A DNA stretch of 43,101 bases, from assembly GCA_944363885.1 (NCBI GenBank), contig CALVVO010000004.1:1-43101 (forward strand). Reading direction: 5' to 3'. The notes under the pieces are model-generated. The model was given only the letters and a program-made list of their open reading frames with translations. It made no database searches and had not been told where the DNA came from. Source of the DNA: an uncultured Bacilli bacterium (GTDB taxonomy: Bacteria; Bacillota_I; Bacilli_A; RF39; UBA660). Below are positions 17,415-25,029 of the stretch, one piece after another. Position 1 is the stretch's first letter; each line of letters begins with the position of its first letter. A program made the position numbers and the translations under genes.

Positions 17415-17445
17415 ACAAAAAAAACTACTTTTTTTAAAGTAGTTT
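17415..17445 (-). terminator. Strong terminator immediately upstream of rnpA
   Basis: AAACTACTTT (17422-17431) and AAAGTAGTTT (17436-17445) form a perfect 10-bp stem with a 4-nt loop. On the minus strand it is followed by T8. It would stop minus-strand transcription only about 25 bp before rnpA. Confidence 0.7.
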
Positions 17446-17453
17446 GTTATTAT

Positions 17454-17474
17454 GTTTGACCAATATGGTCAAAC
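17454..17474. repeat. 9-bp perfect hairpin flanking the IS element
   Basis: GTTTGACCA and TGGTCAAAC pair around the loop ATA. There is no T-run on either side. It may be the outer left structure of the insertion element or part of the rnpA leader. Confidence 0.4.
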
Positions 17475-17528
17475 AAAAAAACTACCGGCTATGCCGGTAA
17501 GAATTCAGAAGCAGTAGCGTCGTAGTAA

Positions 17529-17600
17529 TCATTTAATTCTCCTTTTGATATAATGAAAATGGTCAGCCAACCAAATTCATTCAAAAGGAGAATTAAATGA
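17529..17600 (+). promoter_or_regulatory. RBS-sequestering inverted repeat and extended -10 promoter of tnpA
   Basis: Two perfect 20-bp inverted arms at 17529-17548 and 17581-17600. The right arm contains the AAGGAGA ribosome site and the ATG of tnpA. An extended -10, TGATATAAT (TATAAT at 17549-17554), lies just after the left arm, so transcription from it should start near 17561 and omit the left arm. Read-through RNA from outside would carry both arms and hide the ribosome site. Confidence 0.75.
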
Positions 17601-18076
17601 AAAAACTAAAAACTGGTAGAGATGTAGATGAGAGCAGCTTGTCTCATACCAAATGGAACTGTATGTATCATATAGTTTTTATACCAAAATATCGCAGAAA
17701 AAGTATATATGGAAAGCTGCGAAGGGATATTGGCACATACTTAAGACGTTTGTGCGATTATAAAAATGTGGAAATACTTGAGGCAAATGCCTGCATAGAT
17801 CACATACATATGCTTGTAAAAATTCCACCTACATTGAGTATATCACAATTTATGGGATTTCTAAAAGGTAAGAGTGCTCTTATGATTTTTGATAATCATT
17901 CAAATTTGAAATATAAATATGGTCAAAGAACATTTTGGGCTAAAGGATATTATGTGAGTACAGTAGGATTAAATAAAGCTACAATAAAAAATTATATAAA
18001 GAATCAAGAAATAGAAGATAAAATATCTGATGAAAGAAATATAAAAGAATATCAAGACCCTTTTAAGGGTAAGTAG
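17597..18076 (+). CDS. tnpA: IS200-like transposase TnpA (Y1 HUH)
   Basis: A 159-residue single-strand DNA transposase of the HUH/Y1 class. The HUH motif is His69-Ile-His71 in CIDHIHMLVKIPP. The nucleophile candidate is Tyr133 in KNYIKNQE, with the metal-ligand Gln137 four residues later, the spacing known for IS608 TnpA. The family motifs HIVFIPKYRRK (25-35), FWAKGYYVSTVG (113-124) and LSISQFMGFLKGKSA (80-94) are all present, and the length is normal, so the element looks intact. The start lies inside an RNA hairpin. The GC content is higher than that of the neighbours. Confidence 0.96.
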   Translation: MKKLKTGRDVDESSLSHTKWNCMYHIVFIPKYRRKSIYGKLRRDIGTYLRRLCDYKNVEILEANACIDHIHMLVKIPPTLSISQFMGFLKGKSALMIFDNHSNLKYKYGQRTFWAKGYYVSTVGLNKATIKNYIKNQEIEDKISDERNIKEYQDPFKGK

Positions 18077-18099
18077 GTATAGAAGGCAGTTGGCTGACT

Positions 18100-18121
18100 A
18101 AAAAAGACCCCATGTGGGGTC
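18100..18121 (-). terminator. Minus-strand terminator inside the IS right end
   Basis: GACCCC/GGGGTC (18106-18121) is a 6-bp GC-rich stem with loop ATGT, preceded on the plus strand by A6 (18100-18105), i.e. T6 after the stem on the minus strand. It blocks transcription coming from rpmH. Confidence 0.7.
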
Positions 18122-18151
18122 AGCCAGTAATATACCCTTACAGGGTTACGT

Positions 18152-18180
18152 AAAAACCACTAGTTGAACTAGTGGTTTTT
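18152..18180. terminator. Bidirectional terminator after rpmH / IS right flank
   Basis: A 12-bp perfect stem (18152-18163 with 18169-18180), loop TTGAA, with A5 on one side and T5 on the other. It begins 1 bp beyond the rpmH stop on the minus strand and also closes plus-strand transcription from tnpA. Confidence 0.8.
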
Positions 18181-18181
18181 A

Positions 18182-18307
18182 TTATTTTACTAATGTTTTT
18201 CTGCCTTTTTTTCTTCTTGTTGTTAACACGTTGCTATTTTTTCTAGCCATAAATCCTTGTTTTTTTACTTTTTTTAAATTTTTCTTTGCTTTTGGTGTTA
18301 TTTTCAT
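18182..18307 (-). CDS. rpmH: 50S ribosomal protein L34 (bL34)
   Basis: A 41-residue very basic protein: MKITPKAKKNLKK, then KKQGFMARKNSN and VLTTRRKKGRKTLVK. This fits the bL34 pattern of (H/Q)GFxxR followed by VLxxRRxKGRxxL, although the N-terminus is not the usual MKRTFQPN. A perfect AAGGAGG ribosome site stands 6 nt before the ATG and a textbook promoter lies upstream. It is the first gene to the left of oriC, its universal place. Confidence 0.93.
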   Translation of the reverse strand: MKITPKAKKNLKKVKKQGFMARKNSNVLTTRRKKGRKTLVK

Positions 18308-18330
18308 AGTTTGCCTCCTTAATCGCACTA

Positions 18331-18359
18331 ATTATATAAAATACAATTTATTTTGTCAA
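18331..18359 (-). promoter_or_regulatory. Consensus sigma-A promoter of rpmH
   Basis: On the minus strand, TTGACA (18354-18359) and TATAAT (18331-18336) with 17-bp spacing, a full consensus match. Confidence 0.9.
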
Positions 18360-18385
18360 TAAAATAATATTTTTTCTAAATTTGG

Positions 18386-18741
18386 TTTACATTATTTTAT
18401 ATTGTTAACAATTTTTTTGATAAAAATATTTAAAGTTATGCACATATATTTTTTATTAACAAAAGAATTGTTAATAACTTTACTTTATTTTTCACATATT
18501 TTTCATACTTTTTTTATTTATTAACTTTAGTGTTGATAAGTATATTGACATTTATTAACTTGTTAATAGTAAAATTGTTGATAATGTTGATAACTTATGA
18601 AAATTATTATAGAATAAGAAAAAATTATGTTATTAAGTTGTTGATAACTATGTTTATTATTAAAATTGATTAAAAAATGCTATTAAATTTATAAAAAATG
18701 ATTTACAATTATGTTGAAAGGTACTTGTTTAGGGTGGTTTT
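18386..18741. other. oriC, dnaA-upstream DnaA-box cluster
   Basis: This gene-free 434-bp gap between rpmH and dnaA holds repeated DnaA boxes in variant form. TGTTGATAA (reverse of TTATCAACA) is at 18531-18539, 18576-18584, 18585-18593 (directly abutting) and 18639-18647. TTATGCACA is at 18436-18444. Looser TTATTAACA forms are at 18453-18461 and 18469-18477 (reverse). Gene direction and strand base bias (T-rich plus strand to the left, A-rich to the right) both switch here. A possible dnaA promoter is TTGATT (18666-18671), 17 bp, TTATAA (18689-18694). Confidence 0.85.
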
Positions 18742-20136
18742 ATGAGTAAAAGTGAAATTTGGGACAAATTCTTAAAACTTATAATTACTAAAATTTCTAG
18801 TATTTCTTTTCAGACTTGGTTTAAAGATTTAAAGTTACTGGATATTAATGATGATAAAATTACTTTGACAGTTCCTTTTGAAGCTCAAAAGAATCAATTA
18901 ATTAATTTATATTTAGAACTAATTGAGGATATTTTTTCTGAAATTATTGGATTTTCTCAAACGGTAGATATAATTTTAGAGAGTGAAAGTAAAATTAATT
19001 TAAATAATGATGTTGATAACTATGATGTTATTAACATAGATGAGGATGTTCAAAATAAGGATTTAAATGAAGACTATAAATATTATTCTAATTTTAATCA
19101 AAAATACACATTTGAAAATTTTATAGTTGGTGATTCTAATAGATTTGCATATAGTAGTGCTTTGGCAGTTGCTGAAAAACCTGGTAAATTGTATAATCCT
19201 TTATTTTTGTATGGCAAAAGTGGATTAGGTAAAACTCATTTGATGCACGCAATTGGAAATTATTTGTTACAACATTCAAATAAAAAAGTTTTGTACATAA
19301 CTAGTGAACAATTTATAAATGAATTTATAAATTTGACTAAAGATAGTGGAAATAAGGAAGATAATTTAAATTATATTGAATTATTTAAAAGTAAATATCG
19401 TGATATTGATGTTTTAATGATTGATGATATTCAATTTTTAGTCGGAGCAGTTAAAACTCAACAAGAATTTACTAACACTTTTAATAGTTTATATTATGAT
19501 GAAAAACAAATTGTTATTTGTTCCGATAGAAGTGTTGATGATTTAAAATTATTTGAAGAAAGATTAAAGACTAGATTTAATTGGGGACTAAAAGCTATTA
19601 TTTCAGTTCCTGAATTTGATTTAAAAGTAAAGATTATTAAAAATAAAATTAAAAGTGGAGATTTAATTATTGATTTAGATGATAATATTATCGATTTCAT
19701 TGCTGCAAATTGCGGTAGTGATGTTAGAAACTTGGAAGGCGCTATCACTAGATTACATGCTTTTTCTGCTATTATGAATATTAAAAAGTTATCACTAGAT
19801 GACGCAAGGGAAGCTTTAAAAGATTATACAAATAATTCTATTTATGCTCCTAATACAGTTGAAAAAATTCAAAACATAGTAGCTTTATTTTTTGATTTAA
19901 GTATTGATGATTTAAAGGGTAAAAGAAAAAGTAAAGTTATTGCAAACGCAAGGATGATTGCAATGTATTTGTGCAGAACAATGACTGAGGAGACATATCC
20001 TAAAATTGGTTTAGAATTTGGAGGAAGGGATCATTCCACTGTAATTCATGCTTATGAAAAAATAAATAAGGATTTGAAAACAAATGCCGAACTTGATAAA
20101 ATTATAGAGGAGTTAAAGAAAAAAATATGTGAATAA
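18742..20136 (+). CDS. dnaA: Chromosomal replication initiator protein DnaA
   Basis: Binds DnaA boxes and opens the origin. The 464-residue protein has domain I (1-80, WDKFLKLIITKISSISFQTWF), an acidic linker (85-115), and an AAA+ domain with Walker A GKSGLGKT (158-165), Walker B LMIDDIQFL and the arginine-finger region FEERLKTRFNWGL. The C-terminal DNA-binding domain has FGGRDHSTVIHAY. A DnaA box TGTTGATAA occurs inside the gene at 19011-19019. Ribosome site AGGGTGG. Confidence 0.98.
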   Translation: MSKSEIWDKFLKLIITKISSISFQTWFKDLKLLDINDDKITLTVPFEAQKNQLINLYLELIEDIFSEIIGFSQTVDIILESESKINLNNDVDNYDVINIDEDVQNKDLNEDYKYYSNFNQKYTFENFIVGDSNRFAYSSALAVAEKPGKLYNPLFLYGKSGLGKTHLMHAIGNYLLQHSNKKVLYITSEQFINEFINLTKDSGNKEDNLNYIELFKSKYRDIDVLMIDDIQFLVGAVKTQQEFTNTFNSLYYDEKQIVICSDRSVDDLKLFEERLKTRFNWGLKAIISVPEFDLKVKIIKNKIKSGDLIIDLDDNIIDFIAANCGSDVRNLEGAITRLHAFSAIMNIKKLSLDDAREALKDYTNNSIYAPNTVEKIQNIVALFFDLSIDDLKGKRKSKVIANARMIAMYLCRTMTEETYPKIGLEFGGRDHSTVIHAYEKINKDLKTNAELDKIIEELKKKICE

Positions 20137-20143
20137 ATATTAG

Positions 20144-20245
20144 TTATTAACATTTTGATTTTTAATATTTATTAATGTTTTTAGGAAAATTTAAATGTTA
20201 TTAACATTATCAACAATGATAATATTAATATATATATATATTAAA
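20144..20245. other. oriC, dnaA-dnaN intergenic box and AT-rich unwinding element
   Basis: A perfect TTATCAACA box at 20207-20215 and a looser TTATTAACA at 20144-20152 are followed by a pure A/T stretch with alternating TA (20225-20245). This matches the Bacillus layout, with the DNA unwinding element between dnaA and dnaN next to DnaA boxes. Together with the upstream cluster it makes a bipartite origin flanking dnaA. Confidence 0.7.
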
Positions 20246-20261
20246 GAAAGGATTGATTTAA

Positions 20262-21383
20262 ATGAAATTTAAAATTAAAAAAAATATTTTATTAGAGGGA
20301 TTAAATAATGTTAGTAAAGCTTTATCTAATAGAAATATTATTCCTATATTAAACGGAATATTGTTTGAACTTAATAGTGATGGTTTGTCTTTAATGGCTA
20401 CAGATAATGATTTGACTATAAAAACTTTTATAAAAAAAGAAAATATATTAAATATAGAAAATGAAGGAAAAATTGTTATTATTGGTAGATATATTTTAGA
20501 TATTGTTAGAAAATTACCTTTTGAGGAAATTGAAATTGAGGATATAGATGGTGGAAAAGCAATAATATCAACGCCTAACGCTAGATATAATTTAAATTGT
20601 TTTGATACTAATGATTTTCCTAAAATTGACATTTCTGAAAATGATAAACCTATTAAAATATTATCAGGAAAATTTAAAGAGATAGTTAATCAAACTGTAT
20701 TTTCTACTTCAACACAAGAAAGTAGACCTTTATTAACTGGTATTAATTTAAAAATAATTGGAGATTTACTTGAAACGGTTGCTACTGATTCTTATAGATT
20801 GTCTAAAAAAATTATTAAATTAGGAAAAGATATAAATAATAATATAAATATAGTAATTCCTGCTAAAAATGTGATTGAGTTGATTAAAATTTTAGAAAAT
20901 GAAGAAAGTGAATTGATTTTGTATTGTTTTAGTAATAAAGTATTATTTAAATATGAAAATATTTTGTTTCAATCAAGTTTGCTAAATGGTACTTATCCAA
21001 ATACTGATACTTTAATTCCTACGGATTTTGAAACAAAATTATTAGTAAATTTAACTGATTTTTATGATGTAGTAGATCGAGCATCACTTTTGACACAAGT
21101 AAAAGATAAAAACATTGTTCAACTTGAAATAAAAGATAGTAACATAATTATAACTAGTTCAAGTCCAGAAATAGGAAAGGTTGAAGAAGTTATGGCAGTT
21201 AAAATTTTATCTGGATCTAATATGAAAATTTCTTTTAGTGCTAAATATATGATGGATGCATTAAAGAGTTTTGTCTCTGAAGAGGTTATAATAATGTTGA
21301 ATGGTGAAATAAAACCAATCATAATTAAAGAAACAGAAGAAGGAGATTTAACTCAATTAATTTTGCCAATTAAGACCTACTAA
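20262..21383 (+). CDS. dnaN: DNA polymerase III beta subunit (sliding clamp)
   Basis: The ring-shaped processivity clamp of the replicase. The 373-residue length and three repeated clamp domains are as expected: KFKIKKNILLEGLNNVSKALSNRNIIPILNG, DLLETVATDSYRLSKK (the typical ATDSYRLS motif) and the C-terminal TQLILPIKTY. An AAAGGA ribosome site precedes the ATG. It comes straight after the origin's unwinding region. Confidence 0.97.
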   Translation: MKFKIKKNILLEGLNNVSKALSNRNIIPILNGILFELNSDGLSLMATDNDLTIKTFIKKENILNIENEGKIVIIGRYILDIVRKLPFEEIEIEDIDGGKAIISTPNARYNLNCFDTNDFPKIDISENDKPIKILSGKFKEIVNQTVFSTSTQESRPLLTGINLKIIGDLLETVATDSYRLSKKIIKLGKDINNNINIVIPAKNVIELIKILENEESELILYCFSNKVLFKYENILFQSSLLNGTYPNTDTLIPTDFETKLLVNLTDFYDVVDRASLLTQVKDKNIVQLEIKDSNIIITSSSPEIGKVEEVMAVKILSGSNMKISFSAKYMMDALKSFVSEEVIIMLNGEIKPIIIKETEEGDLTQLILPIKTY

Positions 21384-21400
21384 AAAAAATTCTTTTTTTT

Positions 21401-21442
21401 TGACAAAATTCGACAAATTTTGACATTGCTTTATGATATAAT
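21401..21442 (+). promoter_or_regulatory. Extended -10 promoter and GACA repeats upstream of comK-like gene
   Basis: TGATATAAT (TATAAT at 21437-21442) is an extended -10. Upstream, GACA recurs at 10-bp steps (21402, 21412, 21422), with an inverted pair CAAAATT/AATTTTG. This may be an operator for a protein binding one face of the helix. No good -35 at 17 bp is seen, which fits activator dependence. Confidence 0.5.
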
Positions 21443-21474
21443 TAAAGTATTAATTTCAAAAAGGGGGTGATATT

Positions 21475-21927
21475 ATGGATTATGAAATTAATAATGAAAC
21501 ACTTTATATTTGTTCATTAGGCGATAAAAAAAGTAAAATTTATGAGTCTAATAATGAGTATGAAGTAAACCTAAATACTAGCAAAGTTATTGAACATAGT
21601 TGTGAATATTTCGGTTCTACAATGGAAGGAAGACAATTAGGAACAAAAGCTTTAATTGGAGTAACTCATAAATCTCCTATATACATTGAAGAAAGTTCTA
21701 ATATTATATTTTTTCCATTAAATTCACCAAGAAATGAAAATTGTTCTTGGGTTAGTTTTAATAATATTTTAAGTTATAAGCAGGGAAAAGATTCAAAATC
21801 TACTATTATTAAATTTAAAAATGGTAAGGAATTAGAAGTTTTAGCAAGTATAGGTACAGTAACTAATCAAATTTTGCGTTCATCCAGGTTACAAGTTGTA
21901 TTAAATGATAGAAAACAAAGAATTTGA
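21475..21927 (+). CDS. comK: ComK-family competence transcription factor homologue
   Basis: A 150-residue protein matching the conserved core of ComK, the master activator of competence in Bacillus: VIEHSCEYFGSTMEGRQLGT (38-57) corresponds to the ComK SCRFFGSSYAGRKAGT region, HKSPIYIE (65-72) to SHKPPIMVD, and IIFFPLNSPRNENCSWVSF (77-95) to the FLFPTLSSTRPQCGWIS region. ComK of B. subtilis is about 192 residues; this one ends about 40 residues earlier and lacks the C-terminal tail linked to multimerisation and activation. It has its own extended -10 promoter and a perfect AAGGGGGTGA ribosome site. Unusually, it occupies the dnaN-recF gap, where the S4-domain gene yaaA/rlbA normally lies. Target genes are unknown. 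Confidence 0.85.
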   Translation: MDYEINNETLYICSLGDKKSKIYESNNEYEVNLNTSKVIEHSCEYFGSTMEGRQLGTKALIGVTHKSPIYIEESSNIIFFPLNSPRNENCSWVSFNNILSYKQGKDSKSTIIKFKNGKELEVLASIGTVTNQILRSSRLQVVLNDRKQRI

Positions 21928-21947
21928 TAGAAATTAGGACATATTTG

Positions 21948-21990
21948 TGATATAATTATTAATAGGTATAGGTGTACTCGTATACCTATT
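21948..21990 (+). promoter_or_regulatory. recF promoter and leader hairpin
   Basis: Extended -10 TGATATAAT (TATAAT at 21951-21956). The leader then has a perfect 10-bp stem, AATAGGTATA (21961-21970) with TATACCTATT (21981-21990), around a 10-nt loop, 33 bp before recF. The hairpin may set mRNA stability or act as a weak attenuator. Confidence 0.5.
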
Positions 21991-22023
21991 ATTTAATTTG
22001 TACGGGGCAAAAGAGGTTTTAAA

Positions 22024-23109
22024 ATGAATATTACTGACTTAGAATTAACAAATTTTAGAAATTATAAAAAATTTAAATTATGCAATTTAAAAAAAACTAA
22101 TATTATAATTGGTAAAAATGGAGTTGGTAAAACTACAATTTTAGAGGCAATATATGTATTATGTTTAGCAAGAAGTTTTAAAACAAATTTAGAGTCAAGT
22201 CTTATTAAAATTAATGAAGATTATCTTAGAATAAAAGGAAATATATTAAATGATGTTAAGTCTATAAAGTTGGAATATTTATTAACAAAATCTGGAAAAA
22301 AAACAAAAATAAATGGAAAATTAAAAAACAGAATTAGTGATTTTATAAGTCAATATAAAGTTGTCTTGTATGCTCCTGATGAAATTAAATTTATTAAAGA
22401 TTCGCCCGGAAATAGAAGAAGTTATATTAACATAAGTATATCTCAGATAAGCAAACCTTATATAAGATTATTAAATGATTATAATATTTTAATAAAAAAT
22501 AAAAATGATTATTATAAAAAAGTATATATAAATTCTTTTATTGATGAATCTTATTTAGATGTTTTAGATAGAAAAATTTCTGAATTAGGTTATGAAATTT
22601 TTAAAATTAGAAAATCTTATATTGAAAATATCAATAAATATTTAAAAAAAATAGTAAAAAAAATGAATATTACCGATGATTTATATATTAATTATATTTC
22701 GCTATATAATGGTTTGAATGAAAAAAAATTTTTAGAATTATTAAGAAAAAATAGAAAAAGTGAACTTCAGTATGGAATTACTAAAACGGGTATTCATAGG
22801 GATGATTTTGAATTTTTAATAAAAAAACAAAGTGTTAGAGATTATTGTTCTCAAGGTGTTCAAAAAATGGTTATGCTATCATTTAAACTTGCTGAATTGG
22901 AGGTTTTAATTAAGGAATATTTTGAGGAGCCAATTTTATTATTAGATGATTTATTTAGTGAATTAGATGAAATAAATCAAAATATAGTTTTAGATAGTTT
23001 AAATAAAAATATTCAAATTTTTATAACTACTACAGATGTTAATAATATAAAGAAAAAAATATTAAAAAGTGCAAAAATTATAGATTTAGATGGGATGGTA
23101 GATGTATGA
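22024..23109 (+). CDS. recF: DNA replication and repair protein RecF
   Basis: SMC-like ATPase that helps RecO/RecR load RecA at gaps. The 361-residue protein has Walker A GKNGVGKT (30-37) in [21 protein letters not shown], the family motif [11 protein letters not shown], and a signature/Walker B end [16 protein letters not shown] and [12 protein letters not shown]. It overlaps gyrB by ATGA, so the two are translationally coupled. Confidence 0.96.
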   Translation: MNITDLELTNFRNYKKFKLCNLKKTNIIIGKNGVGKTTILEAIYVLCLARSFKTNLESSLIKINEDYLRIKGNILNDVKSIKLEYLLTKSGKKTKINGKLKNRISDFISQYKVVLYAPDEIKFIKDSPGNRRSYINISISQISKPYIRLLNDYNILIKNKNDYYKKVYINSFIDESYLDVLDRKISELGYEIFKIRKSYIENINKYLKKIVKKMNITDDLYINYISLYNGLNEKKFLELLRKNRKSELQYGITKTGIHRDDFEFLIKKQSVRDYCSQGVQKMVMLSFKLAELEVLIKEYFEEPILLLDDLFSELDEINQNIVLDSLNKNIQIFITTTDVNNIKKKILKSAKIIDLDGMVDV

Positions 23110-25019
23110 AAAGTGATAATTATGGAGTCGAATCAATTCAAGTTTTGGAAGGATTAGAGGCAGTTAGAAAAAGACCTGGTATGTATATTGGAACTACTGG
23201 AGAAAGGGGTTTGCATCATTTAGTATGGGAAATTGTCGATAATGCTGTAGATGAAGCTTTGGCAGGTTTTTGTGATGATATAGAAATTGTAATTAATACT
23301 GATGAATCTGTTACAGTAAAAGATGATGGTAGAGGTATTCCTACAGGCATACATCCTAAAACTGGAATTTCTACTGTCGAAACTATTTTTACTGTTCTTC
23401 ATGCTGGTGGTAAATTTGGCGGTGGAGGATATAAAGTAAGCGGCGGACTTCATGGAGTTGGAGCAAGTGTTGTAAATGCCTTAAGTAGTTGGTTAGAAGT
23501 TAGAATTTATCAAAATGAAAATGTATATTTTGAAAGATTTGAAAATGGTGGACATTCTGTAAAACCTTTAGAAATAATAGATACATGTGATAAAAATAGG
23601 ACAGGGACTGTTGTAACATTTAAACCTGATCCAGAAATTTTTAAAGAAACTACTATATTTGATTATGATACATTAAAAAATCGTGCTAGGGAATTAGCAT
23701 TTTTGAATAAAGGACTTAGAATTAAACTAATAGATTTGAGAAATGATAAAAGTGAAGAATTTTTGTATAATGGTGGACTTATTGAATATGTAAGAATGTT
23801 AAATGAAAATAAAAAACCTATTCATGATTCAATTATTTATGTTGAAGGAAGTGAATCTGACGTTGAGATAGAAGTTGCAATGCAGTATAACGACGGCTAT
23901 TCCTCAAATATTTATTCTTTTACCAATAATATAAATACTCTTGAAGGTGGAACTCATGAAGATGGTGTTAAAATGGCTTTGTCGAGAGTTATTAATAATT
24001 ATGCGAAAAAAAATAATTTTATTAAGACTAATGAAGATAGTTTGTCTATAGATGATGTTAAAGAGGGAGTAACTATGATTATTTCTTGTAAACATCCTGA
24101 TCCTCAATTCGAAGGTCAAACTAAGACAAAGTTGGGTAATGTTGAGGTAAAAAAGATTTCATCTAATATTTTTGGTAATGGTCTTGAAAAGTTTTTATTA
24201 GAAAATCCAAATGAAGCAAAAATTATTATTGAAAAGGCAATGTTAGCTAGTAGGGCTAGGATGGCTGCGAAAAAAGCAAGAGAATTGACTAGAAGAAAAA
24301 GTGATTTGGATGTTGTTAATTTTGGAGGAAAACTTGTTGATTGTAAGGAAAAAGATCCGTCAGTCTGTGAAATTTTTCTAGTCGAAGGGGATAGTGCCGG
24401 TGGTTCTGCTATAAAAGGTAGAGATAGTATGACTCAAGCAATTTTGCCATTAAGAGGAAAAATTTTAAATGTTGAAAAAGCTAGAATTGATAGAGCTTTA
24501 AGTAATGAAGAGATTAGAACAATAATAACAGCTTTTGGTACTGGAATTGGTGATGATTTTGATATTAGCAAGTTAAGATATAATAAAATTATCATTATGA
24601 CCGATGCTGATGTGGACGGCTCACATATTAGAGTTCTTTTGTTAACATTATTTTATAGATTTTTTAGACCAATTGTTGAACAGGGTCATGTCTATGCAGC
24701 TCAGCCACCATTGTTTTGTATTAAGCATGGTAAGACAATAAAATATGTTTTAAATCTGGAAGAAAGGGATGCTTATTTATCAACTTTAAATGCTAATACG
24801 AAGTATGATATTATGCGTATGAAAGGTTTAGGTGAAATGGATCCTGAAGAGCTTAATGAAACAACAATGGATATTGAAAAAAGAGTATTGAGAAAAATTA
24901 CAGTAGATGATGTAATTGCAGCAGATGCTTCTTTCTCTAAATTAATGGGAGAAGAAGTTGAACCTAGAAAGAAATTTATTGAAGAAAACGCAAAATATGC
25001 GCAGAATTTAGATATATAG
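23106..25019 (+). CDS. gyrB: DNA gyrase subunit B
   Basis: ATPase subunit of the negative-supercoiling type II topoisomerase. It is 637 residues, the normal Gram-positive length. The GHKL ATP site has [20 protein letters not shown] and [15 protein letters not shown]. The TOPRIM region has [28 protein letters not shown] and [12 protein letters not shown]. The C-terminus has [16 protein letters not shown]. gyrA follows after 10 bp with an AGGAGG ribosome site. Confidence 0.98.
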   Translation: MKSDNYGVESIQVLEGLEAVRKRPGMYIGTTGERGLHHLVWEIVDNAVDEALAGFCDDIEIVINTDESVTVKDDGRGIPTGIHPKTGISTVETIFTVLHAGGKFGGGGYKVSGGLHGVGASVVNALSSWLEVRIYQNENVYFERFENGGHSVKPLEIIDTCDKNRTGTVVTFKPDPEIFKETTIFDYDTLKNRARELAFLNKGLRIKLIDLRNDKSEEFLYNGGLIEYVRMLNENKKPIHDSIIYVEGSESDVEIEVAMQYNDGYSSNIYSFTNNINTLEGGTHEDGVKMALSRVINNYAKKNNFIKTNEDSLSIDDVKEGVTMIISCKHPDPQFEGQTKTKLGNVEVKKISSNIFGNGLEKFLLENPNEAKIIIEKAMLASRARMAAKKARELTRRKSDLDVVNFGGKLVDCKEKDPSVCEIFLVEGDSAGGSAIKGRDSMTQAILPLRGKILNVEKARIDRALSNEEIRTIITAFGTGIGDDFDISKLRYNKIIIMTDADVDGSHIRVLLLTLFYRFFRPIVEQGHVYAAQPPLFCIKHGKTIKYVLNLEERDAYLSTLNANTKYDIMRMKGLGEMDPEELNETTMDIEKRVLRKITVDDVIAADASFSKLMGEEVEPRKKFIEENAKYAQNLDI

Positions 25020-25029
25020 GAGGTAAAAA

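Larger units (their letters stand above)
17483..18146 (+). mobile_element. IS200/IS605-family element (IS200-like, tnpA only)
   Basis: One HUH transposase gene flanked by subterminal hairpins and no terminal inverted repeats, as in IS200. The left-end hairpin is TACCGGC/GCCGGTA (17483-17499, loop TAT). The right-end hairpin is ACCCT/AGGGT (18134-18146, loop TAC). GGTCAGCC near the left (17561) recurs in inverted form at 18091 and direct form at 18119, building the right-end structure. There is no tnpB. The exact cleavage sites cannot be fixed without an empty-site comparison; the ends may extend some tens of bases outward. It lies between rpmH and rnpA. Confidence 0.85.

Noticed and set aside
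17410-17438. Promoter of rnpA with TATAAT at 17410-17415
   Set aside because: The -10 is good but the -35 region is TTTAAA inside a terminator stem, and the start would leave only about 12 nt before the ATG; not listed as a feature.
21382-21400. AAAA-N5-TTTT box as proof of ComK autoregulation
   Set aside because: It is a run of A and T that fits the box in several registers and also follows the dnaN stop like a terminator tail; one box is not enough, as ComK uses pairs.
22400-22413. ATTCGCCCGGAAAT in recF, 11 of 14 match to the Noc site
   Set aside because: Three mismatches including the central dyad, and it encodes the conserved SPGNRR motif of RecF.
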